Assembly: GCF_037975245.1 (NCBI RefSeq)
Contig: NC_092569.1
Span: forward strand, 32,316,668 to 32,380,667
Length of the DNA: 64,000 bases
Origin: Apostichopus japonicus
Taxonomy: Eukaryota > Echinodermata > Holothuroidea > Aspidochirotida > Stichopodidae
Direction of reading: 5' to 3'
The position numbers and the translations under genes are program-made. The notes beneath the pieces are model-generated. The model was given only the letters and a program-made list of their open reading frames with translations, was not told where the DNA came from and made no database searches. Below, piece by piece: positions 11,616 through 23,756 of this stretch. Position 1 is the stretch's first letter. Each line of letters starts with the position of its first letter.

Positions 11616-14459
11616 TTTTCGTTCAAATGTATCCTTTTTGCGATTGTAAGAGAAACCTGTGAAGTAAGTAAACATAATACTTTGTTTGATAACTAAGAGT
11701 TTCACACATAAGTACTCTCCTTATTCTCTTCAAATTTTCTCAAAATGGAGAATACACCATTATTCCTCTTGAAGTTTGAACGTTCCTTTTGAAAATGCAA
11801 CGACTAGGTTAAGTTGTCAACATTTCCGAACCAGAGTCTTTTCCAGCACTGCCATTTGCCTTCAACTTTTTTCTTTTCGCCACAACACCACTACATGAGC
11901 CAAGCGCTAACTGTCGTTTTTTTTTATAAATATGTGGAAAGGTGGGCGTTGTATCATTACTAGAAATGACTAATAACTTCCAAGGTACTGTCATCATATG
12001 CTTAATATTATCCTTCACTGTTGGTTGAAAGCCTAATCTCAATACCTTGTCCCTAACTCCAAATATAGTTCATTAAAATGTTATCTATTTTGTGGTGTGC
12101 ATGTGATGTCACAAAGGCAGTTACTTTTCAACTTTTATTTATAGGCTATTATAAACTTTATGTTGATTCATCCTTCAAACTTGATACATGTGAATTATTT
12201 CCTCCAAGCATAAATGATTAAAATATTATATTTAAAAAAAGCTATTCAACTTCAATGCGCTGATGAAATCACTCTCTCTCTCTCTCTCTGTTATAACCAG
12301 ATGCATTTACAAAATATAGATATAGAGATAGATAGAGATGAAATAGATTAGGGGAATATACTCCTTTTAGTTCGAACATTATTAGTTTCTGAAGCAAACA
12401 TGATGATTTCCCTGTCACATGTTTTGTTCCAGTAAAGACGATTTGTATTTATGATGTTAATTTCGCCCCATTCCAATCTTGCCTGCTAAAATATTCTCTA
12501 TTTTCGATGGATTTGAATCTCACAAAACACCATTATTTACTAGCTTATATAAACAAAGAGGAGCATACTACAAAAAGAACGTAAACAATGTGAATTGTAC
12601 TATTATATTAAATAACATTAAGCTTCAATTTTATTTATTGACACCATCTTTATGAAATATGACGGAGCAAATCATAAGTAGGTATGAAATAAATATTATA
12701 TAAGATAAAGAGATGAATTGATTTATAAACAGAGTGATAGATTATAAAACTTGCTTTGTCCGACTTGTTGGTGTTATCAGTTTATTATAATATTCATCTC
12801 AGCTGATAAGCATACTGGAATCAACAATTTACGAAGAGTGATATTTGGATTAATCACCTTCGAAAAAAGCATTGGTGTCTTTCTTGTTCTTATACCATAT
12901 AATGCTATTAATTATAAATATATTATAAATAGCCGTACTCATCTTTTATGTGTATTTATTCTTTCGTTCTATTTCTTGGAGTTAATCCATAATTTAAGTT
13001 ATGTTATTGTTTTTCTTTACTCCTATGTCATCTTTCATCTCTTGGTTTTCTTCTTCGCGACCAACATAAATATGAAGTTTTTTTTCAGTTTTCGAGTATT
13101 CAGTCCATCAATTAGACAGTCTATCAATTCCTTGAGTAACTACGTAGATCTGACCAGAGGGGAGGGTTGGGAGAGCTACAGCCCTGAATAAATTTTGAAT
13201 AGAGAATAATGTTTCCTTAATGTAATAATATACTTCAGGAAAACCAAAGGCTTCACAAAGAGGTTCCCGTTACATAAAGATCTTCAGGATCGGACCTGGT
13301 TTTCTGCGACAGGTATACATGTGTCTCACTAAGTAAATGTAATAGCGTAATCTTAGTTCCATGTTTAACATTTGGACTGTATCGGTTACGAAGATGTTAA
13401 TATAAACACTCGACAAACTCTTTCGATATTTTCTATTTCCGCGATCGCCATCCGCTTCTGCATCAGTTGGAACGCGACAATACTATTTTATTTCTAGCGC
13501 TAACTGATCTATACATGTCAAGTTCGATATGTGATAACTGTTGATCAATATATCAATATTAAAAACATCTACACAATGACAATGCAGACATACTTGAAAA
13601 TGATAGTATAATATTTTCATTGGAGTTCTGAACACCTTTAAATTCATTTTTTCCCTTTTATTTAGAGTATAATTGAATAAACAGCATGGTCAAAAGAGTA
13701 ACTGATAATTATTGTTTGTCAATAGAGAATGCGTTACTTTGTCTGTAATCACGGACGAATCCAGAATTTAAACAGCTATGCGGGTGACCCTTGGTTGGAA
13801 AAGAATTAAAAACATAAATTTGATTTATGCAATTCTGTTCTTAATTCTCTGCATTTAGAGACATTTGTAGTAATGCTACAACTAAGGTTTAACTTAGATA
13901 TATACGCACGGTTGTGCTATAATATTCACTTTTTTGTGTATAATATTCACTCCATGTGCTGTGTTGAAAAGAGGTGCACACTCCCCCCCCCCCCTTCCTC
14001 CGGATAAGTGGATGTTGGATTACGGCTAGTACGGACAACGTAGATCCCTTTGATCTTTGACCCGTAAAGACAGACCGTCATTCAGCTAGGTTGGACGAGA
14101 GGCATGTAAAAGTGCAAACATGTTTTTTTAATTTATATGTCAGCATAGATCTGCTAGATTTAATATCAAAACGTAAATATAATAAAGAAAATAGAGGCAC
14201 GGGGAATTAAAATCACAGACAGACATTTGTATTCACTACAACTTTTATAGTTTCTGAGATCCTTGAATCTTAATGTGTATTATTATTATTTTCTCATTGC
14301 GCCATATAGTGCGATTAATATCTTGTAGTTCCTTTGCCAGTTGTGTCATATACAGATATGCCAGTTAACATATCAACAGTTGCCATGGTAGTTTTCCTTA
14401 CCTCGGGGTGGGGGGCACCAATGTGCGGGGTACCACCGGGTGATCGGAAGTCTAAGACT
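11616..14459. other. AT-rich unique DNA, no gene recognised
   Basis: Specific to unit 1. Contains a (TC)n run near 12270-12290, a short GATA-rich stretch at 12316-12340, a poly-C tract near 13982-13995, and scattered open frames with AT-driven composition (for example 12751-13191) that show no recognisable domain. I see no support for a gene. Confidence 0.5.
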
Positions 14460-15165
<706 letters not shown>

Positions 15166-15169
15166 TACT

Positions 15170-15475
15170 CTCTTAAAATGAGAGACTGAAATTTCAGTCT
15201 AATCGACTGAAATTTCAGTCTAATGATGGATGGGATAAGGGATCAGACTACTTAGACTGAATTCCAGTCTGAAATGTAAAGACTGAAGGTCAGTCTTAAT
15301 TAGACTAAATACTCTTCAGTCTAATAGACTGAAAATCAAACCACTTTAGACTGAACAGTCAGCAGTTTAGACTGATTTATTGCAGCACCAGTCTTAATAA
15401 GATTGAATACTTTCAGTCTATTAGACTGATATCAGACTGAACAGTCGGTCCTTTCGACTGAATTATTACACATCA
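15170..15475. repeat. Cluster of AGACTGA / TCAGTCT motifs (candidate transposon subterminal region)
   Basis: About 300 bp containing roughly twenty copies of AGACTGA or its complement TCAGTCT in both orientations, starting with two back-to-back GACTGAAATTTCAGTC palindromes. The arrangement copies the terminal regions of the 43312-50751 element, where ACTCTTT / GAGTGAA motifs are packed in the same way. A transposon exon remnant related to one in that element lies 2.5 kb to the right (17946-18089), so this may be the left end of a second, different member of the same superfamily. Confidence 0.6.
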
Positions 15476-17339
15476 CAGCTATACTGTCAATTTTATAAAC
15501 TGCAAATTCTGGATTGAACAAGCTTTTCTATAGATCCTCCGTGTTGGCTAAGTGCTGGAATTCTTCAATAAAGATGCAGTTAAGGTCATCAAGACAACAT
15601 TCAATGATCTGTTAATGCAGGGGAATTAACTGAAAGGTACTACTTCATGGAGTGACTTCGCCTTCACATCCAATCATGTTAGGCTATAAAGACCAGAAAA
15701 TCATTGTGACAGTCACACACAAAGTACATTAAAAATGGTATTCCATCAAGAAATATAATTGTCAATATCCACCGAACAGTAATTTTATTCCCACTAACCC
15801 ACTTATATATTCTTATATAACTTTTGTTATCATATTAAAAAAAGAACAGAAATCAAAACTACAATATTCTGAGGGATGTTCAACAAAACATGTTATCTTT
15901 GCAACAAACGTTCAAATTATAAAGATACTTTACATAACAGTGACATATTTTCAGTTCAATATTAATCTGTCAAATTTCTGCTTGAATTGGGCCATCTAAA
16001 ATGAAAGGATTAGGTGAGCTGAGAACAGATCAGTGGTGTCGCCAATGGGTGGCCTGGGGAACCCCTCCCCCGAGAAGGAATTCACAAATAGACATATCAC
16101 CAACCAAGATTCAAATGTCTGGCAACACCACTGTAACAGAAAGCACTTTAAATTCTTTGTATGTCACCACCAGGTGGTAATACACTGGAATTCATTGACA
16201 ACACAGCTGTAAATTGAGTCGTTATATACCCAGCTGATCCCATCTCCCGAACTCACTGAACTTTAAATTTTCCACGGTAAAGGATATAGTAACTATACGA
16301 TCCTGCCTTTACAAAAGGGATATGATGGAAACACGACGATAGTACAATGGATCTGGTACATTGCCTTTTTTCCAGTTGTGAATCATTAATGTATAGTAGC
16401 AACAATTTTCTTAGAATGATTTCAAAATGGGGAAAACATATGACAAATTTTCAGCAGGTTATTTATAAAATATTAGGAATGGTCAAACTATATATCAGTG
16501 CGGTGAACATTTAATACTTTGTGTTTCAATGATATAGATTGCTGAAAGTCATTATCCAGCACACACAAAACAAAATGTTACAAGCAAGCAGTTGACAGAA
16601 TGGCACAAACTTCATAATGGCTATTAGATAAACATGAACTATTATATACTGCATTCACGATTTCATGATATGGCATTCATATAAAGCAAATTTGTATGCA
16701 AAAACAGTACATGTGACTATTATACCACCCTCAATTATTTCTTAACTTTCTGATAGTAATCATATATAGTGATTTTGATTGGGATTTCAATCAAATTTTA
16801 AAGTTTTATAAATTATCTCACGTGAATCCTTTAATGTCCGCCTCTAGCTGAAAAAGAAATGTCACTCGAGAGTCGACTAAAAAATTGAAAACAGTTTTGA
16901 CTCATTACATCACTAAAATTTTTAAAAAATGGGGGGGGGGGAATAATGAGGAAAGGATATTCTCAAATGAAATTTTCTACCGTTACTGACTTTATAATAA
17001 TCAGGTTACTTGCTTTTCATAAAACAAATTATGGAATATTGTGCACAATAAATAATATTAGCTTAATTAATTGCTTAATTAAATAAACCTTCAACATAGT
17101 GAGTGCAGTGAAATGTAGGAACATTAAAGTAAACATTAAAATAACATGCTCGAAAAATCATACAACAAAGTTTTTTTTGGCAACTAGGTGTTTGTTTAAT
17201 TACATTCATAATTAGATCAGTATCATTAAAAAACATTTTTAAAAACCAAAAATCAATTAAATATGTATTTCTGGAGCCCTCCCTATTCATATAAAACTGT
17301 TTGTAAACTCCAGGTAATCAATTTAACGTTTTAGGGTAT
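15476..17339. other. Probable interior of the AGACTGA element, no clear exons
   Basis: Non-coding at the level I can read. It includes a poly-G run near 16931-16941 and AT-rich spans. No intact reading frame with a recognisable domain was found on either strand. The association with the flanking element features is by position only. Confidence 0.35.
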
Positions 17340-17640
17340 GTGTTAGTTACTCTTTAAAGGCATTGAAGACTTGTCCCAAACAGCATGCAGCCATCTGAAA
17401 AAGTTAACTTTCTGTTGCTTGCTAGTGATGTTTGTTCGTGTCGCTAAAAAAGACAGACAGTAATGAAACGTGATACCTTGATATCTTTAGCTGGACCTGA
17501 GATGTTCATCGCTGTATCGTTTATACACTGTGCTGTGGGTATTGACCGCAGCTGTATGTACTGACTGTACACTAGTGTCTAATTACCGACGGTAGCAAGC
17601 TGTGTTTGTATTTTCTGGGATCGATTGCAGTGTCTAACAC
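17340..17640 (-). repeat. Dispersed repeat, copy 2 (inverted relative to 862-1165)
   Basis: Reverse-complement counterpart of 862-1165, with the blocks AGGCATTGAAGACT, AAGTTAACTTT, TGTGGGTATTGACC, AGTGTCTAATTACCGAC and TATTTTCTGGGATCGA in the expected reversed order. Confidence 0.7.
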
Positions 17641-17942
17641 TTCTGTTACACCTCATTCGAAACTAGGTCAGATTACCGGCATTAGACGTTCTTTTTGCGC
17701 GACTCTTCACACACTTTTAAACCTACTCCATGCTGACACACGTGGTTCCGGACTACAGAGCAATAAAAAAGTAACATTCACTCCTTGAAGTAACTCCATG
17801 CTGGCTGCCCTTATAGATGTGGCAAGGATACGGACGAGAGACTTCACTTCTGTTGGTTGCAAAATTCCATACACCATGGAAGCATGGAACTCACAAAACT
17901 AGTGTTGTAGAGGGGGAGCATAGTCTATATTAAATGTATGTT

Positions 17943-18089
17943 CTACGCCTCTGTCCCTGTTGGAATGGCCAGTTTTTCTGCCACAATGAAGAATTGTTTG
18001 GGGTTCAAGTCTGGTCCGAGAGAGAGGATGAAAGGCTGCCAATATTGTCCTTGTCTGCCCTGTGCTGCGCTCTCAATATCTGTGCCCTC
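17943..18089 (-). pseudogene. Transposon-associated exon remnant with the PF..GPD..P.QFF pattern
   Basis: Minus-strand exon with a good acceptor (TTTTTTTCTTCACCAAACAG|GAG) and 48 codons before a stop at 17943-17945. It contains WQPFILSLGPDLNPKQFFIV. The 45209-45397 exon inside the 7.44-kb transposon has the same spacing of residues, TQPFLLGQGPDRRPTQFFFI. Both therefore appear to be pieces of one protein family carried by these elements. They are reminiscent of the C-terminal part of SAM-domain proteins that are very abundant in fish and invertebrate gene sets; that link is from memory and uncertain. The rest of the gene is not visible. Confidence 0.5.
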
Positions 18090-18713
18090 CTGTTTGGTGA
18101 AGAAAAAAATAAATGTGATAAAGGACAAGCAATATGGTATAAATCAAAACATTCTTAAAAAAAGATATGTTGAGAGGTAAAGAGACTAGACTAGAATAAT
18201 ATTTAGGAGAGAATGGAGAAACAAGAACATGACTGGCATTGTACAAAGGAGATATATCAATTCACGATAGGCAGCAATATGTCATCCATGGCGGGTGAGA
18301 TGTGTTATGTGAAGGTGGATTCAAATTCAACCTAACATTTATGGGTTATCATGTTGATTTTGGCAGGTACATGGTTACCAAGCAAGGTTTGTTGTTAGTT
18401 GTTTTCAGAAATTTCTCTTTTTAAGGATAAATTGTTCATGACATCTCCTGATTCCATTACATCAGCATAGAAAACCAGTGCACAAGGAATATGATTTACA
18501 TTTTAGCCTACTGATTTCACTAATATGTCTATCTGCTTGTAAAACAAACTGATTTCATAAGATTAGTGAATGGTAATATTACTGTAAAATCTTATAATAA
18601 AGACTGATGGCCCACTATATGTTTAATAAAATGACAAAAGCATACCAATTCTTTTCCAGTTTCTACATGATTTAAATACAATGGTAATGGTTTAACAGAA
18701 TCGTGTTAGCAAC

Positions 18714-19575
18714 ATGCTGTAATGGCTGTAGCAGTCACTACATTTTTTTCAAATAATTAAGGGTGCTTACAATCTATGCATAATAGTACAGTGTTTTGCA
18801 ATTTCTTGAGCATTATTATGTTCAAGTATTTGTTATGAGGTTAACCAAGCCTAGATTCATTTGGGACGATCGAGTACATATTGCAGTCCTGACAAGCGTG
18901 CTTATTCGCCCGACGATTGGGTTCATATGCAGGACTGGCGGGCTAATTTGCCCGACGATCTGGTACCGTGATAGCTTCATGCTGTAATGGCTGTAGCAGT
19001 CACTACATTTTTCAAATAATTAAGGGCGCTTACAATCTATGCATAATAGTACAGTGTTTTGCAATTTCTTGAGCATTATTATGTTCAAGTATTTGTTATG
19101 AGGTTAACCAAGCCTAGATTCATTTGGGACGATCGAGTACATATTGCAGTCCTGACAAGCGTGCTTATTCGCCCGACGATTGGGTTCATATGCAGGACTG
19201 GCAGGCTAATTTGCCCGACGATCTGGTACCGTGATAGCTTCATGCTGTAATGGCTGTAGCAGTCACTACATTTTTCAAATAATTAAGGGCGCTTACAATC
19301 TATGCATAATAGTACTTTGTTTTGCAATTTCTTGAGCATTATTTTGTCCAAGTATTTGTTATGAGGTTAACTTAGCCTAGGCTAGATTCATTTTGGGACG
19401 ATCGAGTACATATTGCAGGACAAGCGTGCTTATTCGCCCGACGATCGGGTACATATGCAGGACAGGCGGGCTGATTTGCCCGACGATCGGGTACATATGC
19501 AGGACAGGAGGGCTGATTTGTCCGACGATCGGGTACATATGCAGGACCGGCGTGCTTATTCGCCCGACGATCGTG
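18714..19575. repeat. Three tandem copies of a 263-bp unit
   Basis: Copies start at 18714, 18979 and 19242 with ATGCTGTAATGGCTGTAGCA. The first two differ by only a few bases. The third is altered by an internal expansion of its last third into a 42-bp minisatellite. Two identical-looking 63-codon frames are by-products of the repeat. Confidence 0.92.
19396..19572. repeat. 42-bp minisatellite inside the third 263-bp unit
   Basis: About four units of 42 bp at 19396-19436, 19437-19478, 19479-19520 and 19521-19562 plus a partial unit. Each has CCCGACGATCGGGTACATAT followed by GCAGGACMGG. Each 263-bp unit already holds two diverged versions of this motif, so the minisatellite grew from within it. 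Because 42 is divisible by three, open frames with a 14-residue repeat arise on both strands. Confidence 0.92.
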
Positions 19576-19593
19576 TTAATAGGCCCCACCAAT

Positions 19594-19662
19594 TGATTCC
19601 GTGAAATCCAACCGTTGCAGGCAAACACCAAAGACGCACAAACACAATAACGTCAACTTCAT
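19594..19662 (-). pseudogene. Orphan fragment of a FReD exon 1 (signal peptide)
   Basis: Matches the first 23 codons of FReD exon 1 from ATG (19662) through LLCLCVFGVCLQRLDFTES. The sequence stops matching at 19594 just before the SSGQV codons and the splice donor, where it joins the 42-bp minisatellite. There is no downstream exon for it before gene 2's last exon, so it cannot make a FReD protein. Its upstream side continues for about 6.4 kb as the best-preserved copy of the FReD upstream cassette. Confidence 0.88.
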
Positions 19663-20639
19663 TTTTTAAGGTGTGAAGCGATGAACTTTATAGAATGAAG
19701 TGATCTGGAGAGAGTCTATCAGCAGAATGAAGAAATCTCAACTAAACAAGTTACATCTTACGAATCAAGGAAACAGTTGACAAGACTAAGGAGACCTTGA
19801 ATTATCTCATATCATTATACTGAATATTCATAAGCTTCAACTGGTATGAAGATAAACATATGGATTTGAAGAAAAAAATGGTACGGATCATAATGGAAGT
19901 GTTATAATGTGTTGCATTTATATTCAATTGTCATTATTCCACAATACCGACTATAAGCGTGTATTGTTTTGATTTTTGTACAAAATGGGGAACTTGATGT
20001 GGTGGTTGGTGTAAGAACCGTAGATAGGATGTTGAAAGATAGATACTACTTTACATGTACTCATGAATTATGCATGATATCCACATCAAGCAGGATTGGG
20101 ACAAGTTAAAGTTGTACGCATACACGGAAGAGAAGAATTGATCTCTATATGTGAGTAGTGAAAAGAAACCTTAGAAATCAGACAGCATTAAAAGAGTGCT
20201 ACATGAGATCGTTATACCCGTGATAAAATCAATATGAATACTAGGGAATAAGCTAAGGTATCATTTTCTTCGAAGTAATGCTGTATCTTGACCGAATGCT
20301 ATTTTTGGATGGCAAAATTTGTTACTTTCTTTCATTACGATAATAATAGTAGATGTTTGTTTGTAATAACTAACTATACCATGTTTGGGTTACATACTGC
20401 AGTATTTGATGTGAGTGAAACAATAATTTGGTTTGTTTTCTACATAAAAATACAGACTTTGTATGCCATCATCGCGGTTGTCATTTTGTTATTCTCTCAT
20501 CTTGTTTTCTGATCTCTGGAAAATGAAGACTTCTTTTCTGAGATAACATGTTATAGCGACATACATTTAACACATTAAAAGTATTGATGATTTTTTATTT
20601 TTATAATTTTTATTGCTGTAAATATTGGAACTGGAGTAA

Positions 20640-20775
20640 TACGAGTCACCATGCAGTCTGAATCTTAACGTGATAATATGATTCATCATGTTATCCGGTA
20701 TGAATCCTAACAAGATGATAGGAGTACTCATGTTATTCCGTAAGAATCCTATCGTGATATCAGTCCTCGGGATCT
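20640..20775. repeat. Short tandem repeat, about 41-43-bp unit
   Basis: Imperfect units built on ATGTTATCCGGTATGAATCC followed by TAACGTGATGATA. The equivalent arrays at 34905-35040 and 54490-54665 have different unit counts and sequences. Confidence 0.75.
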
Positions 20776-20779
20776 ATAA

Positions 20780-21835
20780 CTTCTGAATGTTTTCAGCTAA
20801 GGTAGTTTCGATTTACAATAACAAAAGATCTCGGTTTTTAAGTATTACCGGTACTCAAATGTCGAATTGTGAAATTTGGTAAGGAAGAATGCTAAATTAA
20901 TTACGCCATCATATCAATTATAAAGGCCCATGCTAGAGTACAACTACACTACACAAACTGCACTCACTCTCGGCTACTATGTTTCAATTTAAAACAACGT
21001 AATTTAGCTTATGTTCTTCTTAAGAAATATTGCAATAACATGAATGTTTTTTTGAATTTGTTAACAACTATTAATGATTGCTTGGAGAATTATTAATGGA
21101 TAATGTACTATAAACTAATGACCATGATCGTATATGTTTATAATTCGTATTCCGGCAGAAAGAGTCTCAAAGGGTGTTAATGCATAAAAGAAAAGATGGA
21201 CTAGCTTTCGTATGGTATTTTGAATGATCATATTTTTATTTTCTACAAATAATATGGACAATGAAGCTGAATGGTGCAAATAAGTAAATAACGAAGGGTA
21301 CAGTTAACTTAAGGCGCCAGATAGAAAGAAATAACTAATCTATTAAGACTGTGTCTGAAATCGATGAACTCAACGGTGCAGTAGAGCTGGGCCTTTGCGT
21401 TGCTCCGCAATAGAGATTGCTTCATCGAAAGGCACGGCGGGGAATTAATAAATAATTAAAAGTCCATCCAAGGACATTTCTAGTTGTTATATTGGGGTCC
21501 ACTTCAATTCATTGGTTGGATGTCATATATGGTATGGAAAAAGGAAAGTCCATTCCGGAGTAGAAGTGATGAGATAATTAGATGAAAAGAAAGTCACTAA
21601 AGACTTGAAGATCCTTCAGTCGAAACTGAACGGACTCACAACGTAGTGACGATAGGAATATAATGGGTAACGCATTATATCTGTAATTTAGTACTGTAAT
21701 TTAAAAGTGTAGGCTATTAATTATATAGGCTAACCTAGCATGGTGGTAACATCATTTGCGTACTTAATGTTCTATATTTATGTATTTCTCCCGTTTTGAA
21801 AGTTTAAAAGAAAGTAGGCATTGCGTATAGCTCCC
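20780..21835. other. Conserved cassette sequence without a supported gene
   Basis: Part of the FReD upstream cassette. The stretch at about 21350-21600 corresponds to the open frame at 35604-35831 but has in-frame stops here (after CVAPQ), so I do not call it a gene. Confidence 0.5.
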
Positions 21836-21839
21836 TACC

Positions 21840-22170
21840 CTAGGCTAGGCCTGTATCGAAAAACTGCAAATTCTAACCTTGAAAGTTGGAATGCATTCAT
21901 GCCTAGGCTATATCGAAAACCTGCAAATACTAACCTTGAAAAGTAGATTCGTAGATTCAGAGCTTTCATCCAAGTAGACAATATAAAAACTTGCTAGTCC
22001 AAAGTCGAATTGATTCAGGCCTAGCATAGGCTCGCCAATACCGAAAACCTGCAAATAGGCATATTACTACCTTGAAAGAATGGATTCATAACTGCCAATT
22101 CTAACCTTGATTAGTTGAAATTGAATGGATTCAGGCCTAGGCAATATCGAAAAATTGCAAATACTAGCAT
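21840..22170. repeat. Imperfect tandem repeat, CTGCAAATACTAACCTTGAA type
   Basis: About five diverged units of roughly 60-75 bp with GCCTAGGCTATATCGAAAAC, CTGCAAATACTAACCTTGAA and GAATGGATTCATAATG segments. The counterpart is 55730-56080 in unit 2. Confidence 0.75.
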
Positions 22171-22460
22171 TGAAAGTTGAATGGAATTCATAATGATGGC
22201 AAATAAGTTGGAGCCGTCACCCAGTATATATTAGTTCAAAATTGGTCAAGCAAGTGTGATGCTACGGTGAATAGGAATTATTTCATTTAAGTTTAAACGG
22301 TGACGCACTAACGACAGTGTCGTAAGGGCGGGTTAGCCCATGGATGTGTATACGACTATACGGTACGTTCACAAACCTACACAATAGCAGCACTAGAGTC
22401 CATGGTGGGTGTACAATAAAACCATGCACGATTAGGATACGCCTAAGCTGTATCTGTGAA

Positions 22461-22721
22461 TAAGCGAGTTCACCATTTAGAGCATAACGGTGCAATGTGG
22501 CAAAGGTCAAAGGGTCAGCTATACCAAACAACGCTCCGCGTTTATTTTTGATTGTTTCGTAACAAACACGACATATGCGTACACTGTGACGTAGTTTTAG
22601 AAATCGATTGTGGAGTTGTGTATTGTAACAATATGTTACTATGGGCGCTCACTGTATGATACAGCTGACCTTTGACATTTTCCCACAATGCATCAATGTC
22701 TCTAACGGTGAACTCGCTTAT
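22461..22721. mobile_element. Small inverted-repeat element (MITE-like), about 260 bp
   Basis: Terminal inverted repeats of about 65 bp: left ATAAGCGAGTTCACCATTTA... and right ...TCTAACGGTGAACTCGCTTAT, with the inner parts TGCAATGTGGCAAAGGTCAA and TTTGACATTTTCCCACAATG also matching. No coding capacity. The same element sits at 56356-56617, so insertion predates the unit duplication. Superfamily not assigned. Confidence 0.75.
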
Positions 22722-22979
22722 TACGTCACACTGGCGGCCAGTTCTAATTCGAGTTAACGGGCTCCATTGACAAGTTTAAGCAAAATTTGTCTTTCCTCGC
22801 CAAGTTTATTTCTAAAAAATGATCATAAATATTGTCCATGCTGAAGGATGTGCTACGCACAGTGTTGTAAGAAAAAGTTATTTATAAAGGTGGATAAGAA
22901 TCGTACAACAACAGGCCACTATGTGGCTTGTAAAGATTTTTAGTATGTGTTCACAGAACAGTGACTCTTTGTGGAGGAA

Positions 22980-23530
22980 GCTGGTCATTTCGGCCAACTG
23001 TCATTTCAGCCAACTGCCATATCCCCCAATGTGAGTCCATTTTCGCCCAATTAGTTGGTCATTTTGCCCAATCGTCTGGACGTTTCGCCCAACATTCCTG
23101 GATGTTTAGCCCAAATTAGCAGTTCTTAGGTGGATGGGATAGCTCAATGGCAACATAATAATTAATATACGTTACATATTAAATTTCCAACCCCAGGAAT
23201 TATTATTAGTATTTATGTAACACGGCCAACCTTTAACTATTTTATTAATCAAACCACCCAAAATATTTTTTATAAGCACTTAAATTAATAAAGGATCCAG
23301 ACTTCCTGCCTTTAATTATTGGTGAAGCCCCAAATTGAATTTCCAAAACTCACCAGAAGAATTTTGGTGGTAAAACTAATTTGATATTAGTGCTAGGCCT
23401 AAGATTAAGAAACGTTTCTGGTCGGAAGAAACGTCCAGGGGTGTTGGGCAAAACGTTCAAGCAGGTTTGGCGAAAGATCCAGACAGGTTGGGCGATGTGT
23501 TACAAGTTGGGTGAAATAACAGTTGGGTAA
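22980..23530. repeat. Fold-back pair of TTCGCCCAA arrays
   Basis: The left arm (22980-23110) contains repeated TTTCGCCCAA and TTTTGCCCAA motifs spaced by about 20-30 bp. The right arm (23430-23530) contains the reverse complement, TTGGGCGAAA and TTGGGCAAAA. About 320 bp of AT-rich DNA lies between. Unit 2 has the same structure at 56880-57330 but with a shorter left arm. Confidence 0.6.
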
Positions 23531-23756
23531 AACATCTCGAAAGCGTTGTGGAGGTTTCAAAACCGTAACAGACAGTCATGGCATACCATGACAATACCAA
23601 TAACGCAGTATCAGTATCACCCCCGGACGTCTTGTGGTGTAGCGTAAAGTGACATATTTGCCGATGAAGGGCAATATTACTACTTAAATTTCTGGCCTGT
23701 TCGTGCTCCACCTCGAGAAAAAGCTAAATTTAGACAGCATAGGTTAATACCAAGGA

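Noticed and set aside
12751-13191. 146-codon plus-strand frame rich in F, I, Y and S
   Set aside because: Composition follows the AT-rich DNA, with no domain, no supporting copy and no splice context.
18796-19250. Two near-identical 63-codon frames
   Set aside because: They are products of the 263-bp tandem repeat and not conserved outside it.
19377-19631. Repeat protein with a 14-residue period on either strand
   Set aside because: Explained by a 42-bp minisatellite whose length is a multiple of three.
20640-20775. CRISPR-like array
   Set aside because: Repeats are adjacent and imperfect without unique spacers, in an animal genome; ordinary minisatellite.
22283-22531. 82-codon minus-strand frame
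   Set aside because: Overlaps the inverted-repeat element and is broken in the unit 2 counterpart.
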